Assembly: GCA_011319805.1 (NCBI GenBank)
Contig: SJRY01000004.1
Coordinates: 1-64,000 of the forward strand
From: Macrocybe gigantea
Lineage: Eukaryota > Basidiomycota > Agaricomycetes > Agaricales > Callistosporiaceae
DNA: 64,000 bases
Reading direction: 5' to 3'
This document shows, piece by piece, positions 10,936 through 22,298 of this stretch (position 1 is its first letter; the number at the start of each line of letters is the position of its first letter). The translations under genes were made by a program, and so were the position numbers. The notes below the pieces were generated by a model that saw only the letters and a program-made list of their open reading frames with translations, was not told the DNA's origin and did no database searches.

Positions 10936-12379
10936 GCGTGTCAACTCTCAAATTCGGGCTGCTGAATATCTTGTATCGCCCTTTCCTTTTTTCCTTGTTT
11001 TTCTCTCTTTCTTATAAATTGGATGTGACATGAGTTTTCGAGCATGTTCACATCCCAAACTCCGCGTTAGACTGTTCTATCTACTAGATAAACAATACAC
11101 TGTTGATTTGTTCCGTTAAAGGATCCTGAGCTCCGCGAACGTGTCAGTGCATGGATGCTTATAAGCAGAATAGCATCAACTACTACTTCGTCCAAGAAGT
11201 GAAAAAGGAAACGAAGGAAGGAAAGGACACTCAGACATAGAACACGGCTGGAAACAGCAATCATTCCAACACGTGGCAGCATAAGTTATTCGGAAGTTAT
11301 CCTCGTCCTGCCCTGGTCCAAATTCCATGACGTTGTCCACATCACAAAGAAAACAATGCGCGGTTCCCCTTCGACAACCACACCCGCGTTGCCGCCCCCC
11401 CCAAAATGCAATCAAACACCCCTGAGTGAAAGATGACCTGACATCCCCAATTAGGTAGGACCAATATGACAATCTGTGAGACGAGGTATGGTTCTGCGCT
11501 ACATTCTTCTTGAGCTCAGATCAAACAGTGTGGCCGGGTCGCACTGACGCATTCTAAAGGATTCCTACGGCTGAAAAGAAAACGCTGCGGAGGTAAGGCT
11601 CTCTTCTGGCCACAATCAATTGGCCATCTCCAAGTGGCTGACACGGAGTCGCACAAAGGAATTGTTGGCTGCAGATCTAAAGAAGATAAGGCTTGTGCCA
11701 TTCCACGACTGGGCCGGGTACAAGACTTGCAATTCGAGATTTGCTGATAAAATTATCGTTTGTTGCGCTGCCCCTATATCATGATCTACGTGCTAGATGC
11801 GCGGAGATAGCTCGGAGTTGTCGAGTCATCATATGTCATAGACAAACCACTGGGAATTCGGTCAACGCGGGTAATGGAAGTTTTGCATTGTCCGTATCTC
11901 TGAACTGTATATTTTTGCGGTGCTGTCCATTGATCATGCGGCCTTTGAGTTCGGCGTCGCAAGTGCTGAGAATTTTTCATGAAGCCGATCACAACGTGTC
12001 AAAAAAAAAAAAACAACGGGAGAACAATTTCAGCGCTGCTGGAAATTAGGAAGATGTGAATGAACATGCACAGAAGGGCTTCGATCCACAAGGTGGTCAA
12101 TGAAAGATTCCTAATTAAGAAATGTGGGCAAACAACGCGTCCATTTCGTGGCTGTGCAAGTTCGAAAGTTGGACCAACACCATTGTCTCCGAAATTTCTT
12201 GCGACATTTCTTTGCCGATAGCCAACTGCATATAAAACTTGGTAGGAGACTCGCCATGTACTGCACTTTTCTTTCTTTTCCTGATGTCGCTGATTGAGTA
12301 CAGAGACCCGCGTTTCCGCCTATCCGTTGACCCGAATACTCCAATCAAGACCAGACCAGCGCACACCGCCGCGTTCAAA
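10936..12379. other. Intergenic region between thaumatin and kinase genes
   Basis: No convincing gene. It contains a run of 12 A at about 12001. At about 12124-12170 lies a stretch of about 50 nt (CAAACAACGCGTCCA ... GTGGCTGTGCAAGTTCGAA) that matches, inverted, the DNA at about 16421-16475 inside the truncated kinase copy. Confidence 0.5.
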
Positions 12380-15302
12380 ATGAGCGCCGATGATGTTCGG
12401 AGGATTGTGAAGAGCGAACTCGATGAAGGAAATCTTCACGTCACATCGACAAACGATTTTCTAGAACGATTGCTTCCTGTTGATGCAGACCTCATTGCCA
12501 AGGTGTACAACGCGCTTGTCGCTGATAGAACATACAATGCCGAGTCTACGAAATGGACAGCGTTGGCACAAGCTCAAGGCGGGAAGGAAGAGGCTATTTA
12601 TGCGCCGTTCGTCGAGACCGCGGAACACATCAAGGTCGTCGCGTTCGAACTTGATACGAACATGCCACCGTATCGAACGAAATGGGTTGATCGTCACAAC
12701 GAGGCTCCGTCATCGATCATCCCAGAATCTGCGACTCTGCGTCCGGATCTTATTAATATTCTACAATCTGACGTGGATGATGTTGAAGCGGAAGTCAAGA
12801 AGGCAACTACTGATGTGCGCATCTCTTTCTATTTTATATCGCTAGCTAACAAAATTATGTAGGAAGGAGAAAAGGAAATAATAAAGGCGTGGTGGCATCG
12901 TGTCAATTCTGTGACAGAAGTCAAGACGAAAAAGAAAGTCGAGGAGCATGTCTATCAGCTATTGGTGTACATGCGACAAATGCTCGCAGAACAACTTGAT
13001 AGACGCTTCGTCTTCGGCACTCTGTTCTGTGATAGCGACCTCACTATTTGGCTGGCGGATCGAACAGGTGTGCTTGGAACCGACACGGCAATTAATATCC
13101 ATACGGTATGCAACACATGTGCGTTTTTCGTTAGATTGTTGACAGTTTGTGTAGGAACCCAAAGATTTCATACGCGTCATTCTTGCAATGAGTTTGTTGC
13201 CACCAGAGAAATTGGGCTGGGATACGACGATGCGGATCTGCAAGCAATCGATCGAGGCGACCAACATTGAAGTGGTTCACTCGTTCGATCATCAGTCAAG
13301 CTCAGCGATTACAACGACTCCGCAAGCAGGACCAACTGGGCAATTGACATGCCTGCGAAGGATGACCCGACGAGACGGGAGACGTTTATCACTGTTCGTG
13401 CTCTTGATATCACAAGAGCGGCTTCTATGTCTGGACGTGCCACCATTATCTGGGCTGTGCTGAAGGAAGCAGACTTGTCCAGGCCTCCGTCTATGCGAAA
13501 GGTGCGTTTTAGACGCTTTCAGCCTTGTGTTGACCTCAACATCATCCTCTACAGATCTATGTACTCAAGCAAACATGGAGGCCATTGACGGCGACGCCTG
13601 AAGGGGAGTTCTACCCCAAGGATGGCATGGATGGTCATGACCTCGTTTACTCATATGAGGATGTCAAGATCAATGGTGTCACGGTCGACACCTTTGAATC
13701 AATTCGCCAGTCTCTTATATCTGTGACTCATCCGCCTGCAGAGGAGACAGGAAAAAAGAGGAAGATAGAAGGGATTCCGCACCTCGAATCTCTTGCCAAA
13801 CATCTCGACATCATCACGACGGACAGCACTCAGTATATGCATGCTATGCACCACAATGCACCGACTTTCCGGGTCCAATCTCGGATGCTGATGTCATTCT
13901 ATGGGTGGCCTCTTCGAAACTTCAAGGACCTCCTCGAACTGCTACAGGTTCTCAAAGATGCAATTGAATGTAAGCAAGATAACATCTCTGGAAACCGTTA
14001 TTAACCACTATTCTACAGTCCACAAAAGAATATATTTCATGCATCTCGTTCTTCACCGTGACATTAGTGTCAACAACGTTCTCATCTATCCGAACGAAGA
14101 CAACGGGAAAATAGAAGGTCGACTCATAGATTACGACTATGCGAAGAAGACCACGGATTGCAGAAAGTCCTCCCTAAGTGATTTACCCGATGATGCAGAA
14201 CTGGAAGATGTTTCCTATGTAAAACTCGTGTTCAGGCGCATGTTTGGAGTGATTGTGGATGTCGACACTATCGCCACGGTCATTGCAGGTCACATGGACG
14301 AGTTCAGAATCATGGTCAGACTTCTCAGTGAAACTTGGCACATTCAACAAAAAAAGGAGTCAAACACACCGGTATGTCTTCCTCTACCGTTTCGCTATTG
14401 TTCTGATGTATCATTCCGTAGATGTTTCACGCAGACCTGGGATTCCTTGGTCGTGTAAGATCCCATTTTAATCCTTTAATTTCCCTTCTCAGCTATCTTC
14501 TCAGGGTGCGCAACTCCCAGATTTCTCAAAGGTCCAAGCACAGATGGCGAAGCGCAGTGTAAGTTACAGTCTGGTTCACCGAGACTCATCCTGATTGCAA
14601 GTATAGGCTACTTTCCCATATGCCAGTGCCGAAGTATTAGAGGGAAAAAGCATGTGGGCACTCGGATGGTCACCTCACGATGCTAGACATGACATGGAAT
14701 CATTTTTCTGGGTCTTGACTGAGATCTGCATCTCTCGCAGTGGGCCCGGCGGCACTCGACGCAAAGAGTTGGATGAACGCTATTCACCTACCTCGCCGAA
14801 CGCTGCCATTCATCGCATTTATTACTGTATATTTAGATCGGACGATCGTTCCACTCTTTCCAGGAACAAAACGGACCTATTCCAGTTTGACGACTTTGAA
14901 GGATTCGTTCTCTGCCATGTCCATCCATATTTCGAACGCCTCAAACCCTTACTGCTCCGATGGTGGCGTATCTTGATGCTTGTCCATCAATACCCATATA
15001 TCGAGACCGTTCACGACTTCTTCCTCGACGTGCTCAATGACACGATCGAAGATCTGAAGAAACAACCTCCCGAACCTCACCCCGATACGAAAGAAGTGGT
15101 GAAACGGCGCCAGGAGAACCTCAACATGTTGCGCACCTTGGGCTCCGATGACAAAGCCGCTTCGCAAGTCAAATGGAATTTATCTCCAGGTGCTGAAATC
15201 GTGCCCGTGAACACGGATTACGCTGGCCGTATCTCTTCCAAGACTTTTGAGGAGCCTGAGTCGCCAACGAGAGGATCCAAGCGAGTCAAGACGAATAACT
15301 AA
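12380..15302 (+). CDS. FunK1-type fungal protein kinase (one frameshift)
   Basis: Eight exons, approximately 12380-12814, 12863-13105, 13155-13501, 13555-13969, 14019-14371, 14422-14454, 14505-14558 and 14607-15302, encoding about 858 residues. The N-terminal half carries the family region (AFELDTNMPPYRTKWVD, IIKAWWHRVNSVTEVK, LAMSLLPPEKLGWDTTM). The kinase core has the catalytic loop LHRDISVNNVLI and a metal-binding LIDYDYAK in place of DFG-like residues. Further on is MWALGWSPHDARHDMESFFW, diagnostic of FunK1. The C-terminus is basic and Ser/Pro-rich. FunK1 kinases are expanded in Agaricomycetes; their substrates are unknown to me. The frame of VVHSF does not join that of SVKLSDYND near 13289-13291; one extra C (GATCCATC) would restore HSFDPSVKLSDY, which also matches the SFDPD of the neighbouring copy. 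The gene is otherwise intact. Confidence 0.85.
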
Positions 15303-15940
15303 CTCATCGTGAGTCTTGAGTTCACACTTGCATCTCGTCATCCTCACGACTACACTTCAGTTTTATTCGTTGGATAGGGGATATGCGGGTCGTTGGGCGA
15401 AACATGTCACGTACAGCCGCTATCGTCGCGAATGCTATTTAGTTCTTATTATACATAACACTGACCAGAGTCTATCTTCATCGTCTCCTTAAATAACACC
15501 GTTATTTCCTGTCATGAGCGCCTGGATTTGTCTTTTTATCCCTGCCCCTTTCTGGTATCGACTTGAGCTCTTGAGCACGTTCAATTCGTCTCCGTGTTGG
15601 TCTTTCCCATACAACAGGACGACTATACTCATTGCTTCTTTTCGTTCCCTCGAACGACAGTGCAGTGCGAGCACCGTGCATAATAGCATCGATTATGGCT
15701 ACATGCGAAACGGCCAAGAAGCCCATGAAGAAAAAAACCTTTGCACACGAGGTTGAAGCAATAATGATAGTAGCAGATGGCGGCACAGAGTGTGTCATGA
15801 AGGACGAGAAAAAATACTGTTATCCAGTAGAGAAAAAAGGTGAAGACCGTTGATATCATTTGCCATAGGCAGCAAGGCATTTATGAAGAGAAAACAAAAG
15901 CAAGTCATGGCAAGTTCAATTTTCTGCTGCAAATTTGACG
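15303..15940. other. Spacer between the two kinase copies
   Basis: Small open frames on both strands only; no domain, signal peptide or repeat recognised. It separates the full kinase gene from the tail of the inverted truncated copy. Confidence 0.4.
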
Positions 15941-15943
15941 CGT

Positions 15944-16620
15944 TCAAAGCTCATCTTCGGGACCCCACTTCGCGATCTTCTCAAGCGGCCGGTAATAGCT
16001 GCGAATCAGCGTCACACGCTCCTGGTCTGGATCGAAGGAGTGAATGGCTTCAATGCTATTTGCCTCGACGGGTTGCTTGCAGATCTGCATGGTCGTATCC
16101 CAGCCTAATTTCTCAGGCGGCAAGAAGCTTATTGCAAGGATGATGCGAATGAATTCTTTTGGTTGCTCCACAAACGGCGTGCATAACGAACGTAGGTTGC
16201 ATACCTCATGAATATGAACTGCGCTATGAGTTCCAAGCACGCCTGATCGATCTGCAAGCCAAAAAGTAAGGTTTCCGTCGCAAAAAAGGATGCCAAAAAC
16301 GAAGCGGCGGTCAAGGCATTTGTCGCACGTGGAGTAAGAGCCGATAGACGTGCTCTAGGACAGTCTTTTCAGCCTTGACCTCTACGAAGGAGTTGACCCG
16401 ATGCCACCAAGCCTTTGTGAATTTTGTTCAAACATTCGAACTTGCACAGCCACATGTGGACGCGTTGTTTGTCCATCAGACACGCCTTCGTCACCTCTGA
16501 AATTAAGTCCATAGACCACTTTCACGCAACGGCTATTGAGCTTTTCCAGGCAATGTACACACTGATATGATCGTTGGCAACTAGAGTATCTAGAAAATTG
16601 AAGCGGCGCATAAAGCATAG
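15944..16620 (-). pseudogene. Truncated, inverted FunK1 kinase copy
   Basis: The reverse strand reads KAWWHRVNSFVEVKAEKTVLEH truncated forms of the neighbouring kinase: after the AWWHRVNS block come LDRRFVFGILFCDGNLTF, WLADRSGVLGTHS, then LPPEKLGWDTTM and IEAIHSFDPDQE. It stops at about 15944, before any catalytic-domain sequence. The frame breaks between the RQM and LDRRF blocks near 16315-16325, where a short piece present in the full gene is missing, and an in-frame TGA lies upstream near 16525. The copy lies tail-to-tail with the intact gene and starts just 3' of the beta-mannosidase gene on the same strand. It has no kinase core and is best read as a decayed partial duplicate. Confidence 0.75.
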
Positions 16621-16662
16621 CGATACATCCTCTGGAATCCGTAGGACAGATCTAGCGCCGTG

Positions 16663-19600
16663 CTAAACGTGCGTATTATTCCACAATGACCGGATCACGA
16701 AATCCTCTGGATCAGGCTTTTGGTTTCGTGACAATGCCAGGTTCAATTCAAATTTCACTTCAAAGAAAGCTGAAGCAATGTGAAAGCAACCGCAATGAAC
16801 ACTCACCTGTGCGGTCTTGTCCAGGAACGAGATAGAAGCCGTTCGACGGTAATTTGGTCTTAACATCTACAAAAACGCCCACGGTTCCGGCTGGGTGGTC
16901 GATCCACGTCCAAGGTGCAACGCCGCTCTGCGCCGATAGCGTGAATGTGAGGTCCTCGGTCCTTGTGACTCGAATGCGGGGGTCGACCAAAGCAGCTTGT
17001 GCTAGCGTTACGGGAGTGAACTGTTGGTAAGAAAAAAAAATAAACCAGCGTGTACAAAGAGGCAGAAGAGAACAACGACATACATATTGTTCATTGGTGA
17101 CAGTACGGCCATCCACGTTTGCAGTCAAATTAAGCAGCAGCCACACGTCAGCGGCGTTGCTGCCCTGCGGCAAGATAGAGCTCAAGCCAGTGCCTTCAAA
17201 GATCAAGGAGTTGTTGAGGGAGGGCGTTGAGAACGCGCGCTTGCTCGTGTTCAGCTGCTTGCCATGCCAATCATACCAAGTGAGCTGTGCTATTCCTTTG
17301 ACTTCCGTCCAGCGATCCGAAATAGTTAAAACCCGCAACGTCTGGTCTTGCTCGAACCAGAACGGGTAGATGGCCACGGGTGAGAAAATGGTGGTGAGAC
17401 CGTACTGCAACACCTTCCATCGACCGGAATACTCGACACTGGACCAGCTAACACCCTGCCAGATGTCGTTGAGCTGCCAAACCAGAGCACCTAAGTTATT
17501 CTCGCCCTGTCCTGCGCCCTGCCGGTACCACGCTACCTGGGCCACCATAGTCATCGTCTGGAAGATCTGAGTGCTCCAGCACATTTGCGCGAAGGTTTGG
17601 TTGCCGTCGCTCGTTGATGGCTTTGGAAGCCAGAACTCGACAGCAGCCTCCATCTGGGATTGACCGATGAATGCATTAGGATTCGGGAAGTCAAGATTGC
17701 CTGCCGGGGGATGGTGATCTCTTGACATCACGACCACCGAATTGAATGAGAAATCATCCGGCGATGTCAGCACTTCTTCCCAACTGTAGAACGAAGGCAT
17801 GGAATGGAATCTGATTTATCATGAAGGCTCAGCTGGTGAGTTCTCAAGCATGCGGGATACGAACCCAAACTCATTCATAAACCTGGAAAGAGGGAATGTA
17901 CTGTAGTCAAGACCGGCTGATGCAGCATAATTGTAACGCTCTTCGTAGGCATATTCAGATTAGAAAGCTAAATTCCGATGCAAGTCATGCTTACCTCCAT
18001 TTCCGTATATTTCCCCGAACGTTAAATTATTAAGTCTTAAGGTGTATGGATCTAGGCTCAGCACACCATTCGTCGTGGAGCAATCGGTATAAGGAACCTA
18101 ATGGAACAACTGATCCAGTTGTGAACCGAAGTAATATTTGAAGCCAACTCACCGATTTCGTCTCAGAAGTGACGATGCCCTGCAAGAAATCTTGGAATAA
18201 AGCGAGGAACTGGAAATGGTAGTGTTAATTTCGTTTGCCGCCCTCCCGTGTAGAGCCAGCGTACGAACCTCATTCATATAGTGCGTCCCGTTTGGCAAAG
18301 CCTGGCTCGCCGATATGATGATTCCTTCAATTTCGTTACCGCCAGCCCATTGAACGTTGCTCGGATGCCTATTGACCCTTCTCACATTCTGACGCACTTC
18401 CGGTTCAATGGATTCCAACAGGAAGTCATTGATGGGGTACAAGGAATCCGAGAAGATTAGCTCGGACCATGCCAATATACCGAGTTCGTCACAGATGGAG
18501 TAAAAATCGTAAACACCGCCCGCAACCGAACTGTCAGACGGCTGATATGTGCCTCCTCCCCAAATCCGAAGCTGCATAGCTGGATTAGATCCGCATCGAG
18601 AGCTCCATATAGTCATTGAGTAACGAACCATGTTTTGACCACTTTTGACAGCACTTTCCAAGACCCATCGAACGTCATCAGTTGTGGTGCGAGCATAGAA
18701 TGGGTCGAATGGGATAATATTCGTGCCTAAACTGTAGAATGCCTTCCCGTTGATATTGAAGTGCCACTGGTCTCCTGGGGTGATCCCACGACGGATGATA
18801 TCCTCTTGGGTATAAGGGCTCTGGACAAGTTCGATGGTTCGGAAGCCGGTCCTTGTAACAAATTTTGCAAGGTTCATGGGAGCATGGGCCCCTCCCGTTG
18901 CAGGAATATTCAATGAGACCGTCAGGTTATAGAGCTTTGGCGTGCCCAAATTATGAGGATACCAGCGTTGAGGGATGGAGTCGGGTATGGTCCATGCTAC
19001 GTCTACCCAGAAAGAATCTTTGGTCACGATTGGGATGTGAGGCAGCTTGAAGGGTTTAGACGTTAACTTCAATTCAGGGAAAGATAGTGTAAGCGTCGTC
19101 GACGGCAGCGCAGTCGCAGAACGAAGGCCAAGAGTGACATTGACAATCCAGTCCGCCTTTTCGTTTGGCGGAACAGAGAACGATTGACCTTTCTTGTAAA
19201 TATCGACGGAGGTTTCGTCTATGAAGATGGGCCCGTTTATTGCGTTCGTACCGCCTTGAGGAGAGATGGGCGGTGTGCCGGTTTCAATATTGTTGTTCTT
19301 GATTTCTCTGGTCAAAGTCACGAGGTATGCAGGTTTATAGATCCCAGATGGCACGAAAGCTGGGCCCTGTATTCAGACTTTCAGTAAATGGTATGAACCC
19401 GACGCAAATATGGTCTACCCAATCCCATCCGAAGTCCGACGCAACCTTCCGCACCCATTGACGAACACCTGGATATTCATACTATATAGGTGGATTGTCA
19501 AGAATTGGTGTTTATAAGGATGAGAATTTGCGCTCACATTATCGCTAGTTCGGACAGAGGAAGGGAAAGTCTCCGCATCTGGTCGTGCGGTGACATTTAG

Positions 19601-20184
19601 ACCATAGTACCATGCAGATTCAAAAGCCACAGTGAGGTTGTTGTCGCTTCCCGTTTGCAATGACGAGACGTCATAAACGTATTGGCGGAACTGGTTGTTA
19701 ACCCAAGCGACTGGGTGGCCTCGGAAAGTCTGTCAATTTGATCAATATGGGTTATGGATAGAATTTGGAATCGGTTTGGGGTGATTACAATGTTGGCGAT
19801 GGTGTCTATGCCATAGAACACCAAAAGCGTTGTCGTATGTGCCTTTGGATCAAGCGTCTTCGTGAACGGTGTCAAGTCGGCCGTATATGTCCAATTCTCA
19901 TCGACGACCCAACGTTGAGTAAAGTCTGCAAAGGACCAACGTCAGAATCATTCAACACCCAGAGAAAGCTAACTCTGACCGTTAATCCCGAGAAGAGGTT
20001 CGGTGATGATCCCGGCTTTTAGCAAATCCAAATGGGCTTGTGATGGAGGCCCCGAAGCCGGAATGGCGATGCTTCCATTTTGGTTCTTCAGTGTCCAGTG
20101 GAGCTGAGAGAGGTCAAAAAGAGCACCGAAAGCGACCGACGCGAAGGACAACAAAGACAGCGAGTGGGTATGAGCTTTAAGCAT
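16663..20184 (-). CDS. Secreted beta-mannosidase, glycoside hydrolase family 2
   Basis: Eleven exons on the reverse strand (20184-19980, 19925-19789, 19729-19538, 19481-19419, 19366-18269, 18209-18153, 18097-17995, 17940-17865, 17810-17084, 17020-16807, 16757-16663) join without a frame error into 988 residues. The protein opens with a signal peptide (HSLSLLSFASVAFGALFDLS). It shows the GH2 sugar-binding region (FTQRWVVDENWTY, VASDFGWDWGPAFVPSGIY), the barrel motif MQLRIWGGGTYQ, the acid/base glutamate in WAGGNEIE and the nucleophile glutamate in RFMNEFGFHSMPS. The end, FVIRSLWNNTHV, is typical of fungal family members. The enzyme removes terminal beta-mannose from manno-oligosaccharides outside the cell. 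A TATATAG lies about 35-40 nt upstream of the start. Confidence 0.95.
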
Positions 20185-20218
20185 CTTCCCTCTGCGAAGC
20201 CAGCGTTCTTAGTCTCAC

Positions 20219-20226
20219 GCTATATA
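20219..20226 (-). promoter_or_regulatory. TATA-like box of the beta-mannosidase gene
   Basis: CTATATAG on the reverse strand, about 35-40 nt before the start codon at 20184. This is consistent with a short 5' leader. Position is the only evidence. Confidence 0.45.
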
Positions 20227-20837
20227 GAATTTCTCGCTCCCTCTGGAACGAACGCGTGATGGTGCAGTGAGCGAGGCTCGAGCCGAAGAATTTGAAACCA
20301 CATGGACGTTCTTGATCACGAGAATATGACAGCGTGTAGCCAGCTCCGTCCAAGTTCTGCTACATTTCCGGCTCCAACATGTATAGCCTTGCGTCATGGA
20401 TATGCAAAAAGCTCCTAGACGAAGCTAGCCTTATCATGTTGATGTTACGAAAACCACGCTGAGTACGATGGCGACGGGTCAAAACGCATAGCGAATCGTG
20501 ACGGTGTTAACGAGGGCTTACCATGGGTCAAATGCCATCGAATTCTTACCGCATCCTGGGGGGTAAGGAGGGAATAATACGTGGCTCCAATTCATAGCAG
20601 CATGCGGTGCTGGAGAATATTCGCATTTCTTATGTAATTATGCTGTACTAGAAAACATCCCGAAACGGAGCGCTGAAACGGAAAAGACAATAATCCAGGC
20701 TGAGTGTTCGCAGTAAGAATACAATTTGGCATAACAATAACTCATTGTCGTGTCGGGATTTTATACATCACAGCTTCAGAGAACCCGGCACAATTTCAAT
20801 CCAGTAACTGAAAAACGAAGTATGAGCACAATCCACA

Positions 20838-21524
20838 TCACAGACGGCAAAACTCATACCCATCGGGGTCGAGAATAAAAGCGATGTGCCTCATCTTGCC
20901 TTCGCTTGGCTTCTTTTTGAAGGTGACGCCAAGCTTCTCGAATCGCTCACAAGCTTTTTCCACGTCATCCACTGATATGGCGATATGTCCGAATCCTTTC
21001 CCAGGTTCCGTATTACCGCTCGCATATCCTTTGAAGTTTGGGTCCGATTCCGTGCCGTGATTGTGCGTTAGCTCGAGAACGCCTACAAGGAAACGAGCAC
21101 GTCGTGAACGCCAATTTCGACGAGTCGAATAGCAGAGTTACGTCACCTTCACGAGACAAACGAGATTTCTCTTTTTCTTCAGCGCTCAGTTCGTGACCTT
21201 CGTGATTGAAGGCGAGGAAATACAGAGTGAAGTCGTCGAATCTCGTCTCTGCGGATAAGTTTAGCTCAGATGGCCGTTTCTTACGTAGACAATAGGCACG
21301 CCTGAAAGGAGATCCATTCCGAGGACCTATAACCAACGTCAATTGATCGAGTCGAGGTATCTGGAGTCGCATCATACGTCTGATAAAATGCCAAAGACAC
21401 TTTTGGGTCCTTGACACGGATCATAGTGTGATTGAACTGAGCAACATATCAGCCTTCGTGATGCCATTATGGTTCGTGTTTTATGAGACACCTTGAAACT
21501 GGCGGTATCGGAAGTTCTAGGCAT
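20838..21524 (-). CDS. Lactoylglutathione lyase (glyoxalase I), with one junction that does not fit
   Basis: Five reverse-strand exons: 21524-21492, 21436-21378, 21326-21285, about 21246-21147 and 21082-20838. The spliced protein starts [20 protein letters not shown] and contains [70 protein letters not shown] and the end [10 protein letters not shown]. It is a single-domain enzyme of about 160 residues that turns the methylglyoxal-glutathione adduct into lactoylglutathione in the cytosol; His and Glu of LELTHNHG and the C-ter Glu of GYEF are expected zinc ligands. At the second intron the exon ends CAG-AC and the next begins GTCCTCGG, one base short of the expected T-V-L-G junction. This suggests a missing G near 21326. 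All other junctions fit. Confidence 0.85.
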
Positions 21525-21614
21525 CGTGGTGGAGGAAGGAACAGCAGAAATTCGAGATCGACGACTGTTCTCGATCTACTTTGTTTGGCTATATTGACTT
21601 GGCGCTGAGGATGA

Positions 21615-22298
21615 AGGCAAAAAGAATCAAAAGGTTAGGAACATGATGAAGAGGCTACACAACCTCTTCTCACTCGGAAAGAACATATTTTTCATCGTTA
21701 AAACGTTTTTCGGGGCATTCCTCATGACCTGGACGTCCGAAAAATACTCTGCTCTCATTGCGGAATCAAAACGCAAATACAGACAAGCAGGACGTATAAC
21801 GATCTACACGTGCGGGCACCATCATATGTTGAGAACCTACATAGAACTGCGTATGTACTAATTTTCGTTCTCATCTTCTCGGTCCTGTGATTAATTAGAT
21901 TTTAATACTCTCTCCGGCTACATTAGGTGGAAACGACGTCCATATTCTTGACAGGCTGACCAATGATGAACGTTGGGCGCTCGTTGTCCTCGAAGCACGA
22001 AACGAAAGGGATGTATCTGATTAGTTCATCAGGGCCGAAGCTTTCAAGATAAAGCTTGTGTCCCTCATTCATGACTTACCTTCGAACAAGTTCTCTTGGA
22101 TTTTCGACTTGGCTGACATACCAAACTGGGCGCGCTTTCGATTGACACGGATCTGCACGCTACGCGATCAGACGACATCGCTAACATCCGCCCTCCTCAC
22201 AGCCATCGGACCCGATCCAGTTTTGTGTGGTGTTCATAACTGCCGTGCTCTTCGGCCTCAAGTTGAACTGTTCTGTCGAGTCATAACGACCTTCCAAA
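21615..22298 (+). CDS. Hypothetical protein with an in-frame stop
   Basis: An open frame from about 21643 (MMKRLHNLFSLGKNIFFIVK, a basic, hydrophobic N-terminus) splices at gtatgtac...attag (about 21851-21926) into GNDVHILDRLTNDERWAL. A TAG at 22022-22024 interrupts the same frame, after which it continues open as FIRAEAFKIKLVSLIHDL to about 22336. TGG to TAG would explain the break, or the stop may be real. No family was recognised. It ends just where the EF-hand/ZZ gene begins and may be a remnant of it or of another gene. Confidence 0.35.

Noticed and set aside
17880..17900. A 19-nt GT...AG segment in the beta-mannosidase gene read as an intron
   Set aside because: Too short to splice, and reading through gives DYSTFPLSRFMNEFG, which fits the family.
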